DNA from: Simkania sp.
GTDB taxonomy: Bacteria; Chlamydiota; Chlamydiia; Chlamydiales; Simkaniaceae
Direction: 5' to 3'
DNA length: 33,082 nucleotides
Assembly (NCBI GenBank): GCA_027942475.1
Contig: JAQFVP010000017.1
Location: forward strand, 1-33,082
In this document: positions 1 through 10,369 of the stretch, piece by piece
Numbering within the stretch: the stretch's first letter is position 1
Layout: the number at the start of each line of letters is the position of its first letter
The notes under the pieces: model-generated
The model's input: the letters and a program-made list of their open reading frames with translations, nothing else
Told to the model about the DNA's origin: nothing
Database searches by the model: none
Program-made: the position numbers and the translations under genes

Positions 1-767
1 GCTTCAAGTCTCTTTTGGAGAGGGGCGTTTTGATGTGCATATTCAATCATAGCATCGATAAAGCCGATAGCTCGTGCGGCTCTGCTGCCCAACGCTCCTG
101 CTGAGATAGTATTTACCCTAAGTCCGTATTGCCTACCTACTTCCCACGCTAATGTACGGGTGTCGCTTTCGAGAGCAGCTTTTGCTGAACTCATTCCTCC
201 GCCATAACCGGGGATTGCTCGCTGCGAAGCAATATAACTCAAGCTGAGTATGGAACCCGATTTGGGCATCAAGGGAGCAAGATATTTAATCAGAGTGATA
301 AAAGAGTAGGAAGAGGAGCTCATAGCTGCCAAATAGCCATTTCGAGAGGTGGAAAGCAAAGGGCGCTTTACCTCAGGAGCATTGGCGAGGCAGTGCACTA
401 ACATATCGACAGAGGTGAAATCTGCCTCTAGAGAGGCCGCCACTTCGGACAGCGTGTAGTTTTTGCACGCTTTGTAGCGCTTGTTTTCTCTGATTTCTTT
501 GGGAACATCTTGCGGCGTATCAAAAGAAGCGTCTATAGGGTATATTTTAAGCGGGGTCATCATCGAGCCGTCGGAGAGCTGACGGGACTTTTCAAACTTT
601 CCCATTTTCAAAGAGGTAGTAAAAATATTATAAATAGGCGCCCATGTCCCCATGATGATCTGTGCTCCCGCCTCGGCAAGAGCTTTGGCAATTGCCCAGC
701 CATATCCCTGGTCATCTCCAATTCCAGCGATAAACGCCTTTTTTCCTTTGAGCTTGAGATCAAGCAC
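1..767 (-). CDS. fabI: Enoyl-[acyl-carrier-protein] reductase FabI, C-terminus cut by window start
   Basis: Not in the ORF track because it runs off the edge. Reverse-strand translation reads [49 protein letters not shown]...[70 protein letters not shown], with the SDR/ENR Y-x6-K-type motif and the chlamydial/plastid-type ENR signature. GTG start near 767 is inferred. Confidence 0.93.
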   Translation of the reverse strand, partial: MLDLKLKGKKAFIAGIGDDQGYGWAIAKALAEAGAQIIMGTWAPIYNIFTTSLKMGKFEKSRQLSDGSMMTPLKIYPIDASFDTPQDVPKEIRENKRYKACKNYTLSEVAASLEADFTSVDMLVHCLANAPEVKRPLLSTSRNGYLAAMSSSSYSFITLIKYLAPLMPKSGSILSLSYIASQRAIPGYGGGMSSAKAALESDTRTLAWEVGRQYGLRVNTISAGALGSRAARAIGFIDAMIEYAHQNAPLQKRLE

Positions 768-942
768 TACGCAGCCTTTATATAATTTTTTAGGATGACT
801 CCTCAAAGATTTCTAGAAAGAGTTTTCAAGAGATTCTACAAAACTGAGGGGAGTTTTTCAATTATTAAATAATTAATTTGTATGGTCTAAGAGGTGCCTT
901 ACACATACAAAAACCTTTGGGGCTGCTTTTAAATTCTTTTTT

Positions 943-2001
943 TTACTCAGCTCTAACTGCTCCGTTTTTGACATAAAAAAAGCGGTGATAGAGCAACTTT
1001 TTTAAGGGCGAATTAGAAGGAGAGATTAAAACAGTCTGGGGGAGGTGCACCACTGCTCGGTGCATTTGTAGCTTCCGCCTTTCGTCTAGCTGTGCTCCAA
1101 AATCGTCAATACCGAGTAGAGCACCCTGGGATAGCTGATTTCTCTCTGCCATCTTCAGTGCAGCCACACACACCCTTTTTTGTCCTTCGCTTGCATAAAA
1201 TTTTGCTTGCTTACCTCGATAAAAGACCGAAAAATCATCCCGATGAGGACCTTGCAAAGTGCTTCCTAAAATCAAATCTTTTGCTTGGTTTTTTAGATAA
1301 ATCAAGGGGATGTTTCCCAAGTATTTCATAGCAATAGAAGGGGCATAATCAAGGTCAAAATCTTCTTTGCTCTCCGATAGTGTTTGAGCAAATTTCTGTG
1401 CGACCGGTGTTAACGCCCCGAGCAAATCGGATCTTTTTTGCATTAAATAAGTAGCTGAATCGGCCATGATCTGTTCATAACTGCTGATTCCATGCTTTAT
1501 TTTTCTCTTAAGAAGAGCGTTCCGATTTTTCATAGCCTTGTGATATCTAAACAAATGGTGCATGTAAAGAGGGTCGCTTTGGGCCAGTTGGATGTTCAAA
1601 AAGCGGCGTCGCTCAGTGGGACTCCCTTCAATTAATTGGGTATCACTAGCGGTGTACAAAACAATGGCTAGCATACCGATTAGGTGAGAGAGGTGGGTGA
1701 GCGGCGATGCGTTGCATTGCATTTTTCGATGTTTTCCATCGAATCCGATAGATAGAGTTTGCTCCAATCCATTTTTTTCAAAGTGAGCTTGGATGTAAAA
1801 ATAGGAAGCGCCTTGCCGAATAAGATGTTTCAAGTGGGGGGTGCGAAAAGAGCGCCCCGTACTGAGCAAATAAAGAGCCTCAAGTAGGCTGGTCTTTCCC
1901 GCGCCATTTTCCCCACAAATCAGGTTTACACCAGGGGCAAAAAGTAGAGTTTCTTCTGTATAGTTGCGAAAATTACGCAGTGTGAGCTGCCTTATCTGCA
2001 T
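943..2001 (-). CDS. recF: DNA replication/repair protein RecF
   Basis: 352 aa; N-terminal MQIRQLTLRNFRNYTEETLLFAPGVNLICGENGAGKTSLLEALYLLSTGRSFR (Walker A GENGAGKTS); C-terminal GIDDFGAQLDERR; adjacent to dnaN. Confidence 0.97.
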   Translation of the reverse strand: MQIRQLTLRNFRNYTEETLLFAPGVNLICGENGAGKTSLLEALYLLSTGRSFRTPHLKHLIRQGASYFYIQAHFEKNGLEQTLSIGFDGKHRKMQCNASPLTHLSHLIGMLAIVLYTASDTQLIEGSPTERRRFLNIQLAQSDPLYMHHLFRYHKAMKNRNALLKRKIKHGISSYEQIMADSATYLMQKRSDLLGALTPVAQKFAQTLSESKEDFDLDYAPSIAMKYLGNIPLIYLKNQAKDLILGSTLQGPHRDDFSVFYRGKQAKFYASEGQKRVCVAALKMAERNQLSQGALLGIDDFGAQLDERRKLQMHRAVVHLPQTVLISPSNSPLKKLLYHRFFYVKNGAVRAE

Positions 2002-2005
2002 CCAT

Positions 2006-3117
2006 TTAGTTCACATCTAGTCGCATGGGCATAATCACAAAATTTGCCGTAGATGAATCGGTAATGAGTCCGGGGTTATGTGCGTGAGTTGCTTGAAATG
2101 AGATCGTTTCGTCTCGACAATGGCGCAAGATATCGTGAAGAAAAAATGGATTCAACGCAATTTCAAAATTTTCCCCCGAATAATCGAGGGGCATGGCTAC
2201 TTTTCCATCTCCAATTTCATGACTTGCAGCGGTTAAAGTCAGCTCTCCGCTCTGAAAAGAGAGGTGCACCGATTGGGCATCTCTGCTCGTAAAAAGGGAA
2301 ATTTGCTTTAAAAGAGACATAAGCTCTTCCCGATGCAAGATAAATTTTTTTTCGCAGGAGGTGGGAATCACTTGCTCGATATCGGGATAGTTCCCAGACA
2401 GAAGCAAAGTTACGAGAGTCATGGATCCCACTTTTAAACCCACCTGATTGGGAAGCAAAGAGAGGTGCACCCCTTCTTCTCTTTGATTTTGCATCATTTT
2501 GACCATTTCTTCACACGCTCTGAGTGGAAGCAAAAGTCCCGCTTGTGCTCCTCTTCCATAGAAATGGGTGTGCATACTTTGGCGAGGCGTTTTCCATCCG
2601 TTCCAAAAAAAGTAGCCCGGTTGTTTTCAATGCGCATCAAAACGCCGTTCAAAACATGGCGACTATCTTCTCGCGCGGCGGCAAAAAATGATTTGACCAT
2701 CATTTCTTTGAAAGTTTCACGAAAAAGGGAGAGAATCAGACCTTCTGACATACGGGGAAGCTCTGGGAAAGCGCTTTTTCGAGTCCCATTGATACGAAAA
2801 CATGAGCTACCGCTTTTAATATATACGATCTCACCCTCTTTACACTCGAGTTCGATGTGTTGCGCTGTCATTTCGCGCGTTAACTGGAAAAATTGTTTTG
2901 CGGGGATAGTCACTGCCCCTTCTCGCACGACATTTGCATCCCTTTCAGCGCACGCGCTGATCGTCAAATCGGTTGCACTGACGACTAATTTGCCATCAAA
3001 TGCTTCGATCAAAATGTTTGCCAAGATGGGGAGAGCAAGCCTATAGGGAACAACCCCATGGATAGCTCCGATCAAATCGATTAATTCCGTTCTCGAGATA
3101 ATGACTTTCATGACCAA
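2006..3117 (-). CDS. dnaN: DNA polymerase III beta subunit (sliding clamp), interrupted by an apparent single-base frameshift near 2535-2555
   Basis: Two overlapping minus-strand ORFs (2494..3117, 207 aa, N-terminal part; 2006..2575, 189 aa, C-terminal part) together give a normal ~370-codon clamp. N-part has MKVIISRTELIDLIGAIHGVVPYRLALPILANILIEA and GTDGKRLAKV; C-part has LLSGNYPDIEQVIP and the typical C-terminus VIMPMRLDVN. Confidence 0.92.
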
Positions 3118-3167
3118 TTCCTCAGATGATTATCGTAGATAAGAGGGATAAAAACAAGTGCTTGATG

Positions 3168-3629
3168 TCAGCTTCCCCTTTTCAAAATGCGATCGATCGA
3201 TCTTTTTTCTTCCCTTTCTCTGATTGCTTGCCTTTTATCATGCCGTTTTTTCCCTTTTGCGACGCCAAGCTTAACCTTGACATAACCCTTTTTAAGGTAC
3301 ATAGAGAGGGGGATAATTGTCAGCCCTTTTTGCTCAATCTGTTTTTTTAATTTTGTGATCTCATGGCGATGTAAGAGCAGCTTGCGCTTGCGCCGCTCAT
3401 TGTGATTGAATACACTGCCAAATTTGTAAGGGGCGATCGATGCCTGTTTGAGATAGGCTTCCCCTTTATCGATGAGTACATAGGCGTCTTGGAGGGAGCC
3501 TCCGTGGTCACGCAGCGATTTAATCTCTGTTCCGAGCAAAGCGATGCCCGCCTCGTAGGTTTCAAGCACCTCGTAGTCGTAGTAACCCCGCCTATTTGAA
3601 ACGAGCTCTGCTCCACTTTTCTTTTTCAT
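3168..3629 (-). CDS. smpB: SsrA-binding protein SmpB
   Basis: 153 aa; [66 protein letters not shown] are family hallmarks. Confidence 0.97.
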   Translation of the reverse strand: MKKKSGAELVSNRRGYYDYEVLETYEAGIALLGTEIKSLRDHGGSLQDAYVLIDKGEAYLKQASIAPYKFGSVFNHNERRKRKLLLHRHEITKLKKQIEQKGLTIIPLSMYLKKGYVKVKLGVAKGKKRHDKRQAIREREEKRSIDRILKRGS

Positions 3630-3742
3630 AAAAAATGCTTACATTTAATCAATGACCATTTTATCAAACAAGAGCTTCGAGTCCAAAGAAAATAAACCGT
3701 TTGATTTGCTTAAGGCCCCCCTTTTCTAGGTCGTGACCGCCT

Positions 3743-4447
3743 CTATTTGTCTAAACGGGTTTTGCCCCGTAAAACAAAGCTCATAGAAAACAAAACAAAG
3801 ATTCCCAACCAAAAAAAGCGCTCAAAACCAAAGATATAGATCTGATGCATTTGTAAGTAAGCAGAAAAAAACAGTTTGAGACCAACCCACCCGACCATGA
3901 GATGAGCTCCTACTTCAAAACCGGGAAACCAATCAATGAGACGCGTAAGTGGTTTGCTTGCAAATCGGACTGCAATGATTCCTATGATGCCCCCAAAATA
4001 GATAATCCAGATTTTGGAAAAAACAGGAGGGGCATTTGAGTGCACCCCAATCAGAGCTAAGCCTGCCAAGATCGAATCGATGGCGAAAACAAAGTCTGTG
4101 AGTTCGACCAAAATGATCGCTTTCCATAAAGGAAGATGTTTGTTAGAGCGCTCTTTTTTTCTTTGTTTCCGCACAAAAAAAATGATCGAAAAGTAAAGCA
4201 AATAAAGGCTGCCGAGAATTTGAATCAAGAAAAAATCGATGAAATAAGCGGCGAATAAAACGCCAATGGCGCGCAAAGCAAAAGCTGAACTCACACCATA
4301 AAGCAGGGCTTTTTTCTTAAGGGGCGCTGGCAGAGGGCGCACAATCAGAGCGAGTGCCAGACCGTTATCTATCGATAGAGCGATTTCTAAAAAAGTGAGG
4401 GTGAAAAGGCGGAACAGATCGGGCGGGGCAAATGTTTGTCCTAGCAT
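3743..4447 (-). CDS. TerC-family integral membrane protein
   Basis: 234 aa polytopic; LEIALSIDNGLALALIVRPLP and LVELTDFVFAIDSILAGLALIG match the TerC-family acidic/IDN motifs. Confidence 0.85.
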   Translation of the reverse strand: MLGQTFAPPDLFRLFTLTFLEIALSIDNGLALALIVRPLPAPLKKKALLYGVSSAFALRAIGVLFAAYFIDFFLIQILGSLYLLYFSIIFFVRKQRKKERSNKHLPLWKAIILVELTDFVFAIDSILAGLALIGVHSNAPPVFSKIWIIYFGGIIGIIAVRFASKPLTRLIDWFPGFEVGAHLMVGWVGLKLFFSAYLQMHQIYIFGFERFFWLGIFVLFSMSFVLRGKTRLDK

Positions 4448-4601
4448 AAATATATAAGAGCATAATTTTCATATGCTATCTCAAAGAAATCGCCTCAGAG
4501 ATAGCGGAGAGCTTCAACCTTTTGAAGTAAAGGAGTCTCAGATAAAAGACAAGTAGATAAGGCAATCCGAAAGACACGATATTTGACGAGCTTTTCTTGA
4601 C

Positions 4602-6047
4602 TTAGCCGAAAATCGAGCGCCCAAAAGGGGTAACCTTGAGACAGGGTTTGTCTTGATATGTGCCATTTGAAATCATTCCCCCCTCAAAGAGCCAGTCAAA
4701 AGTAACTTTTTTGATCAAAAGAGTTTCTTCTTTCGAATAATTGGGCCGAGCATACCTCCAAGATTGCCCCGTCTTGGTGAAAGTCATCTTGCTCCTTTCA
4801 CTAATCGCGGCGGTCACACTCTGTAAAAAATCTTCGAAAAGCACCCACCCTAGGTGAGCAATTCTGTGCACCGATTTTTCAATTTCATGGATGCTACGCT
4901 CCGTATAAATAATTTGAGAAAACTCAGAGAAGGGATATTGATTGATCGTCATCTTGTAGATATTCAAAGCCCGTTTTTGCGTGGATTGTGCGAGCCACTC
5001 TTCGCCTGTCTTTGTAGAGAAAATCCGACTTCTTTCTATATTTGCAAATTTCAGAAATAGTAATTTTTTAATTACCCGATTGATATAACTTTTGAAGAAA
5101 TGCCGATTTTCTTCTGTTTCTAAATTAAATTCCCCACACTGCTTTACTAGAATTTGCGCAATCTGTTTATCTGGAATCCACCGCTCTTTACTATCTAGTT
5201 TGACAAAGACATCACGATCAGACATGACGCTAAGCAAAATCGACATGTCCTCCACAAAGGCAAAATTGCGCTTTCGATTTTGTTTAACCTGTTCTACCCT
5301 CTCGATCTCACGAGGTTGATTTTTTTGTAAAAAACGCAAATAATCTTTCCACTCTTGAAATAAGGTAACCACACCCAAACATTGATTCTCTTTTCTTTCA
5401 AAAACCAAACAACAGAGAAAATTAAATTCTAAACACAGCATCCGCTCTTCAAACTCCTCCTCACTTAGGGAATATTTTTTGCAGATATCTTCAGAATACA
5501 ATCTGTAATCTGGGGCAGACAACAAATCATCCATGATGTGATCTAACATAGCGTCGTTGAAATTGAGCTCTGCCAAATACCTCTGAAACTTCTGTGGGGT
5601 TTCAAAATATTTCTCAATCAAAGATTCAAAGATATTATTTGATGTGCGAGGAATTGGATACCAATTGGGCAGAAGGTGAATGGGTATTCTTTTTAAAAGG
5701 GATTGCAAAAACCCCATTCCCGGGCTAAAATTTTCCTCAAACCGGGCGATCTGTACTTCAAAATATTTTCTGACATCTTTGTTGACCGAAAGGGTTTGGC
5801 CGCTCAGTTTGATTAGATTTGTCTCGGACAGCCTGGCAACCGTTTCGAAGACTTGATTTCGTGTCTTGCCCGTTTTGCGGGCTAAAACATCGAGCAGAAA
5901 GCGGGTAGGGCTGTACAAAATCTCTTCTAGGATCTTGAGGTCATCGCTGCTCAAGTGGGCGAGCAAGAGGCGATTTTGGATATCTTTGCGGTAATCGTAA
6001 TCCTCTAAATTGACCCTATTTTTTCTATAAGCATGGGTTTCGACCAT
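4602..6047 (-). CDS. Hypothetical protein, possibly with winged-helix-like segments
   Basis: 481 aa uninterrupted ORF with normal composition; helix-rich segment LSSDDLKILEEILYSPTRFLLDVLARKTGKTRNQVFETVARLSETNLIKLSG resembles a winged-helix DNA-binding fold. No confident family name. Confidence 0.75.
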   Translation of the reverse strand: MVETHAYRKNRVNLEDYDYRKDIQNRLLLAHLSSDDLKILEEILYSPTRFLLDVLARKTGKTRNQVFETVARLSETNLIKLSGQTLSVNKDVRKYFEVQIARFEENFSPGMGFLQSLLKRIPIHLLPNWYPIPRTSNNIFESLIEKYFETPQKFQRYLAELNFNDAMLDHIMDDLLSAPDYRLYSEDICKKYSLSEEEFEERMLCLEFNFLCCLVFERKENQCLGVVTLFQEWKDYLRFLQKNQPREIERVEQVKQNRKRNFAFVEDMSILLSVMSDRDVFVKLDSKERWIPDKQIAQILVKQCGEFNLETEENRHFFKSYINRVIKKLLFLKFANIERSRIFSTKTGEEWLAQSTQKRALNIYKMTINQYPFSEFSQIIYTERSIHEIEKSVHRIAHLGWVLFEDFLQSVTAAISERSKMTFTKTGQSWRYARPNYSKEETLLIKKVTFDWLFEGGMISNGTYQDKPCLKVTPFGRSIFG

Positions 6048-6277
6048 CTTATAAGTCCATTTTTTTTATAACAAAAATCTTATGTAGCCTCGCTCTATGG
6101 TAGTTGGTTCATTTTATTTATTTCAAGTATTAATCAAATTAGGTTTGTAAATTTGTGATTATTTACAAATGTAGAATGAAGATGAAAAATAAAGATTTGG
6201 AACGCGAGCTCACTCGTGATCAAGTATGGTTGAAAAAGAGCTCCTTTGCTTTTAGGCGAGGGAGTAGTCACTACGCA

Positions 6278-6306
6278 TTGAGTTAATCATATTTTCATGT
6301 TAAGAT
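6278..6306 (+). promoter_or_regulatory. Candidate sigma-70-type promoter for leuS (TTGAGT-N17-TAAGAT)
   Basis: TTGAGT at 6278-6283, exactly 17 nt, TAAGAT at 6301-6306, upstream of the leuS ATG at 6335. Confidence 0.4.
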
Positions 6307-6334
6307 CGGAGGAAAATTCAACTTTCTTTCCCTT

Positions 6335-8917
6335 ATGAAACAGAAAAAATATGATCACGTTGCCATCGAGCAAAAATGGCAAAGTTATTGGAAAAAACAC
6401 CAGACCTTCAAGGCGGCAATTGACCTCTCAAAACCCAAATACTACATTTTGGACATGTTTCCCTACCCCTCTGGAGCGGGTCTGCATGTCGGTCATGTCA
6501 CGGGGTATACTGCTACAGATATTTTAGCCCGTTTTAAACGGCAAAAAGGGTTTAATGTCCTTCACCCTATGGGATGGGATAGCTTTGGCTTGCAAGCAGA
6601 GCAGTATGCACTGCGTACGGGGATGCATCCGAGGGTGACCACCGAGAGAAACATCGATACCTATCGCCGCCAGCTCCAGTCCCTCGGTTTTAGTTACGAC
6701 TGGGATAGAGAGTGCAAAACAAGCGATCCTAATTACTATAAATGGACGCAATGGATTTTCACGAAACTCTACGAGCGGGATTTGGCCTATGAAGCAAATA
6801 TTTTAGTCAATTACTGCCCAGCTTTGGGCACTGTGTTGGCAAATGAAGAAATAGAAAATGGGAAGGCGCGTGAAGGAGGATACCCAATTGAGAGACGCCC
6901 TCTGCGTCAGTGGGTACTCAAAATCACGGCTTATGCCGATCGGCTTTTAGAAGATTTAGATCATTTAGATTGGCCCGAGTATCTAAAAGCGGTCCAAAGA
7001 AACTGGATCGGAAAAAAAGTGGGGGCAGAGGTCACTTTTCTAGAAGATCGATCCAAACAACCCATTACTGTTTTTACCACCCGTCATGACACACTTTTTG
7101 GGGTGACCTTCCTCGTTCTCTCTCCCGAACATCCGCTTGTTGATACGATTCAAAGTCAGGGACAAAGCGAAGAAATCGCAAAATATCGCAAACAGATTGC
7201 CTGTAAAAGCGATCTCGATCGAACTGAGCTAAGCAAAGAGAAAACGGGCGTATGGACCGGAAGTTATGCAAAGCACCCAATCACGGGATTGCTCATTCCC
7301 ATTTGGATTGCTGACTACGTTTTGATGAGTTATGGCACGGGGGCTGTGATGGGCGTTCCCGGAGGGGATACGAGAGATTTCGCATTTGCCAAAAAATTTA
7401 ACCTCGAGATCATTCCTCCCTATGACCCTGCCCTTGATGAGCACAAAGATGAAGTGCCAGATCATCTTTCGAAAGAGGCTTTCCGTCTAGAAATTTTACG
7501 GGGAAATCAATGTTGGACAAAAGGGGGAAAAATCGTCAATGGAAAACAGGGCACTTTAGACATCAATGGGCTAGGTATAGAAGATGCAAAAAAAAAGGTG
7601 GAAGATTGGCTCGAAGCAAATCAATGTGGCAAAAAGGCGGTTTCCTACAAGCTGAGGGATTGGCTTTTTTCTAGGCAACGCTATTGGGGAGAACCCTTTC
7701 CCATTCTCCACTTTGAAGATGGAACTAAACGGTTGCTGCGCCTCGACGAACTTCCCCTTATTTTGCCCGAGCTCAGTGACTTTACGCCCAAAGGGGAGGG
7801 GAGCACTCCCCTTGAAAAAGCGCCAGACTGGGTACAAATCACCGATGCTAGCACGGGGAAAAAAGCGAATAGGGAGACAAATACCATGCCCCAATGGGCG
7901 GGATCGTGTTGGTACTACCTCCGTTTCTGTGATCCACAAAACGAGCAAACAGCCTGGGGGGCGCGAGAGGAGAAATATTGGATGCCCGTTGATCTGTATG
8001 TCGGGGGGGTGGAACACGCAGTGCTGCACCTACTTTATTCCCGTTTTTGGCACAAGGTGCTCTTTGACCTTGGACTCGTTTCCACCAAAGAACCTTTTCA
8101 ATCCATTCGGAATCAAGGCCTGGTTACGGCCCAAGCTTTTAAAAAGCGAGATGGGGGGTATGCCGATCCGCAGTTTGTTGTAAAAAAAGGGAAGGAATTT
8201 TTTGAAGCAAATTCGGACAAAGCGCTCGAGGCCTCCATTGAAAAAATGTCCAAATCCAAACTCAACGGGGTCAGCCCAGATGAGATCATTCAAAAGATGG
8301 GAGCAGACAGTCTCAGGCTCTATGAGATGTTTATGGGGCCGTTTGACAAAGAAAAACTATGGAATAGTGATGCCATTCATGGGTGCCGGCGCTTTCTCGA
8401 TCGATTTTACCAAATCGTTACCTCTCCAAAAATCACCGATCAGGAGAGCTTTGAGGGAAATAAGCTCGCTTATCTCTTGTTGAAAGGTGTAGAGCAAGAT
8501 ATTGAAGCGATGCTTTTTAATACGGCTATTGCCAAACTCATGGAGTTTGTCAACGCGTTTATTAAGCTAGATAAGTATCCCAAAAAAGCGCTTCAAATGG
8601 CGACGCAGGCCTTGGGCCCGTTTGCCCCCCATTTGGCCGAAGAGTGTTGGGAACTGCTTGGGAAACCCACCGGAAGTTTGACATTTGCGCCCTACCCCGA
8701 AATAGACGAAGGGTATCTTAAGCAAGAAAAAATACCCTATGTCGTGCAGGTAAATGGTAAAATGCGCATGGCGTTATCCCTCCCAAAGGGGCAAACAAAG
8801 AAGCAATTGCTCCGTATCATTGAGCAAGAGGCAAAAATCGCTCGGTTTCTCAAGAAAAATCTCATAAAGGTGATTTTTGTCCCCGACAAACTCATCAATC
8901 TCGTTATCAAGCCATGA
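6335..8917 (+). CDS. leuS: Leucyl-tRNA synthetase
   Basis: 860 aa; class I HIGH-type motif PYPSGAGLHVGHVTGYTATDILAR, GWDSFGLQAEQYAL, KMSKSKLNGVSPDEII (KMSKS). Confidence 0.98.
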   Translation: MKQKKYDHVAIEQKWQSYWKKHQTFKAAIDLSKPKYYILDMFPYPSGAGLHVGHVTGYTATDILARFKRQKGFNVLHPMGWDSFGLQAEQYALRTGMHPRVTTERNIDTYRRQLQSLGFSYDWDRECKTSDPNYYKWTQWIFTKLYERDLAYEANILVNYCPALGTVLANEEIENGKAREGGYPIERRPLRQWVLKITAYADRLLEDLDHLDWPEYLKAVQRNWIGKKVGAEVTFLEDRSKQPITVFTTRHDTLFGVTFLVLSPEHPLVDTIQSQGQSEEIAKYRKQIACKSDLDRTELSKEKTGVWTGSYAKHPITGLLIPIWIADYVLMSYGTGAVMGVPGGDTRDFAFAKKFNLEIIPPYDPALDEHKDEVPDHLSKEAFRLEILRGNQCWTKGGKIVNGKQGTLDINGLGIEDAKKKVEDWLEANQCGKKAVSYKLRDWLFSRQRYWGEPFPILHFEDGTKRLLRLDELPLILPELSDFTPKGEGSTPLEKAPDWVQITDASTGKKANRETNTMPQWAGSCWYYLRFCDPQNEQTAWGAREEKYWMPVDLYVGGVEHAVLHLLYSRFWHKVLFDLGLVSTKEPFQSIRNQGLVTAQAFKKRDGGYADPQFVVKKGKEFFEANSDKALEASIEKMSKSKLNGVSPDEIIQKMGADSLRLYEMFMGPFDKEKLWNSDAIHGCRRFLDRFYQIVTSPKITDQESFEGNKLAYLLLKGVEQDIEAMLFNTAIAKLMEFVNAFIKLDKYPKKALQMATQALGPFAPHLAEECWELLGKPTGSLTFAPYPEIDEGYLKQEKIPYVVQVNGKMRMALSLPKGQTKKQLLRIIEQEAKIARFLKKNLIKVIFVPDKLINLVIKP

Positions 8918-10197
8918 TCGCCTTGTACAATCTCTTTTTGGCTCTCTTTTTTTTGCTGATTTCCCCGAAACTCATTTGGCAAGCGCTGCGCGCAAATCGA
9001 GAAAAAAAAACTATTTTATCCCGTCTCAAGCAAACCGCCCCTACCCCCCCTCAAAATAGCTGCGTGATCTGGTTGCACGGAGTGTCTGTAGGGGAGGTCA
9101 AAGCTCTTTCCACCCTCGTTTTGCATATTCGAAAAACCCACCCCCTTGCCTTTATCGTCGTGTCGACAGTGACCAAAACGGGTCAAGATGAGGCGAAGCG
9201 CCTGATCAAACAAGCGGATGCTTTTTGTTATCTTCCTCTCGATGTTCCCTGGATTATTCGCCGTTTTGTCAAACAATTGCATCCCCGTTTGCTCATTCTC
9301 GTCGAAGGGGATTTTTGGTTTCATCTTTTGAGAGCAGTAAAAAACCAAAGGGGGCATGTCGCTCTTGTCAATGGGAAAATGTCTGAAAAATCTTTCAGAA
9401 GGTATTCTTTGGTCAAGTGGTTTGCTAAGTCTCTTTTTCAAAACATCGATCTTTTTTGTATACAAAGTCCAGAGCACCTCAAGAGGTTTTTGCACTTTGG
9501 CGTTCAAGCCGGTCGCACTGCTGTGATTGGTAATCTCAAATATGATGTGCAAATATTTGAAAGATCTGATTCAGAAATAAGAGCGTGGAAAAAACAGCTA
9601 AATCTGCAAAGCAGCGACTTCATCTTGACGGTGGGATCAACTGGCAAAGGGGAGGAAGCGCTTCTTTTAACGAAGCTTATGCCCATTTGGAATCAATACC
9701 CCCATCTCAAGCTGCTATTAGTGCCCAGACACCCTGAGAGGTTTCATCGGGTGAAAGAGATCGTGCAAAAAAGAAATATCCCTTGCATAAGCTACTCTGC
9801 GATTCGTCATCAAAAAGGAAATGAAAAATTGATCCTGATTGACGCGATGGGACTTTTACCTCTGTGTTATCAAGTGGCTCACCTAACAATTGTGGGTGGC
9901 AGTTTTATCCCCGGAATGCAAGGTCATAATATTTTGGAGCCTGTGCAACTCGGAAAACCAGTTTTTTTTGGTCCCCATATGGAAAGTCAAAAAGAGTTAG
10001 CCCACATTCTTTTACAGTTGGGCGTCGCTAAGCAAATTTCTATCGACAAACTCTCCTTGATTGTGCAAGACTATATCCGTTGCCCTGCTCTTTTTAAAGA
10101 ATGTGAAGAAAAGGGAAAAAAGTTTGCAAAACAGGTAATGGGCTCTTCGCACACAACATGGGAGAGCATCAAGTCTCTTGTTGATGACACGAATTAG
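8914..10197 (+). CDS. waaA: 3-deoxy-D-manno-octulosonic acid (Kdo) transferase
   Basis: 427 aa; IWLHGVSVGEVKALSTLV, VEGDFWFHLLRAVKNQRGHVALVNGKMSEKS, VPRHPERF, VGGSFIPGMQGHNILEPVQLGKPVFFGPHM; overlaps leuS by ATGA. Confidence 0.96.
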   Translation: MIALYNLFLALFFLLISPKLIWQALRANREKKTILSRLKQTAPTPPQNSCVIWLHGVSVGEVKALSTLVLHIRKTHPLAFIVVSTVTKTGQDEAKRLIKQADAFCYLPLDVPWIIRRFVKQLHPRLLILVEGDFWFHLLRAVKNQRGHVALVNGKMSEKSFRRYSLVKWFAKSLFQNIDLFCIQSPEHLKRFLHFGVQAGRTAVIGNLKYDVQIFERSDSEIRAWKKQLNLQSSDFILTVGSTGKGEEALLLTKLMPIWNQYPHLKLLLVPRHPERFHRVKEIVQKRNIPCISYSAIRHQKGNEKLILIDAMGLLPLCYQVAHLTIVGGSFIPGMQGHNILEPVQLGKPVFFGPHMESQKELAHILLQLGVAKQISIDKLSLIVQDYIRCPALFKECEEKGKKFAKQVMGSSHTTWESIKSLVDDTN

Positions 10198-10282
10198 GCG
10201 GATCAGACAGAGAAATATTTTCCTGGCTCGCTTTCCCGCTGTGCCCTTTGACAAATCCACTTTGAAAACTGCGCGGCCCTTC

Positions 10283-10314
10283 GGTTACCCTCCCCAATAT
10301 AGCAAAGGGTAACC
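10283..10314. repeat. Inverted repeat GGTTACCCT-N14-AGGGTAACC (potential hairpin)
   Basis: Perfect 9-bp arms at 10283-10291 and 10306-10314 in the waaA/10370 intergenic region; no T-tract follows. Confidence 0.6.
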
Positions 10315-10369
10315 ACCTGAGATGCTCATTAGGGAGACATCGAAAAAACTGCATTGAGGTGGGAGAGAA

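Noticed and set aside
510-785. 91-aa plus ORF at the left edge
   Set aside because: Antisense of FabI, which reads continuously on the minus strand.
2261-2475. GGTGCACC palindromes near 1040, 2268 and 2464 as possible operator sites
   Set aside because: In dnaN two copies encode a 'VHLS' motif in equivalent positions of the clamp's repeated domains, so they are explained by codons; similar GTGCAC strings occur elsewhere in coding DNA.
2465-3046. 193-aa plus ORF opposite dnaN
   Set aside because: Shadow of DnaN; no recognisable motif.
7571-8029. 152-aa minus ORF antisense to leuS (also 7713..8183 +, 8030..8293 - etc.)
   Set aside because: Shadow ORFs in a strongly supported LeuS coding region; low-complexity, no domain.
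9016-9552. 178-aa minus ORF opposite waaA
   Set aside because: Overlaps entirely with well-supported WaaA on the other strand.
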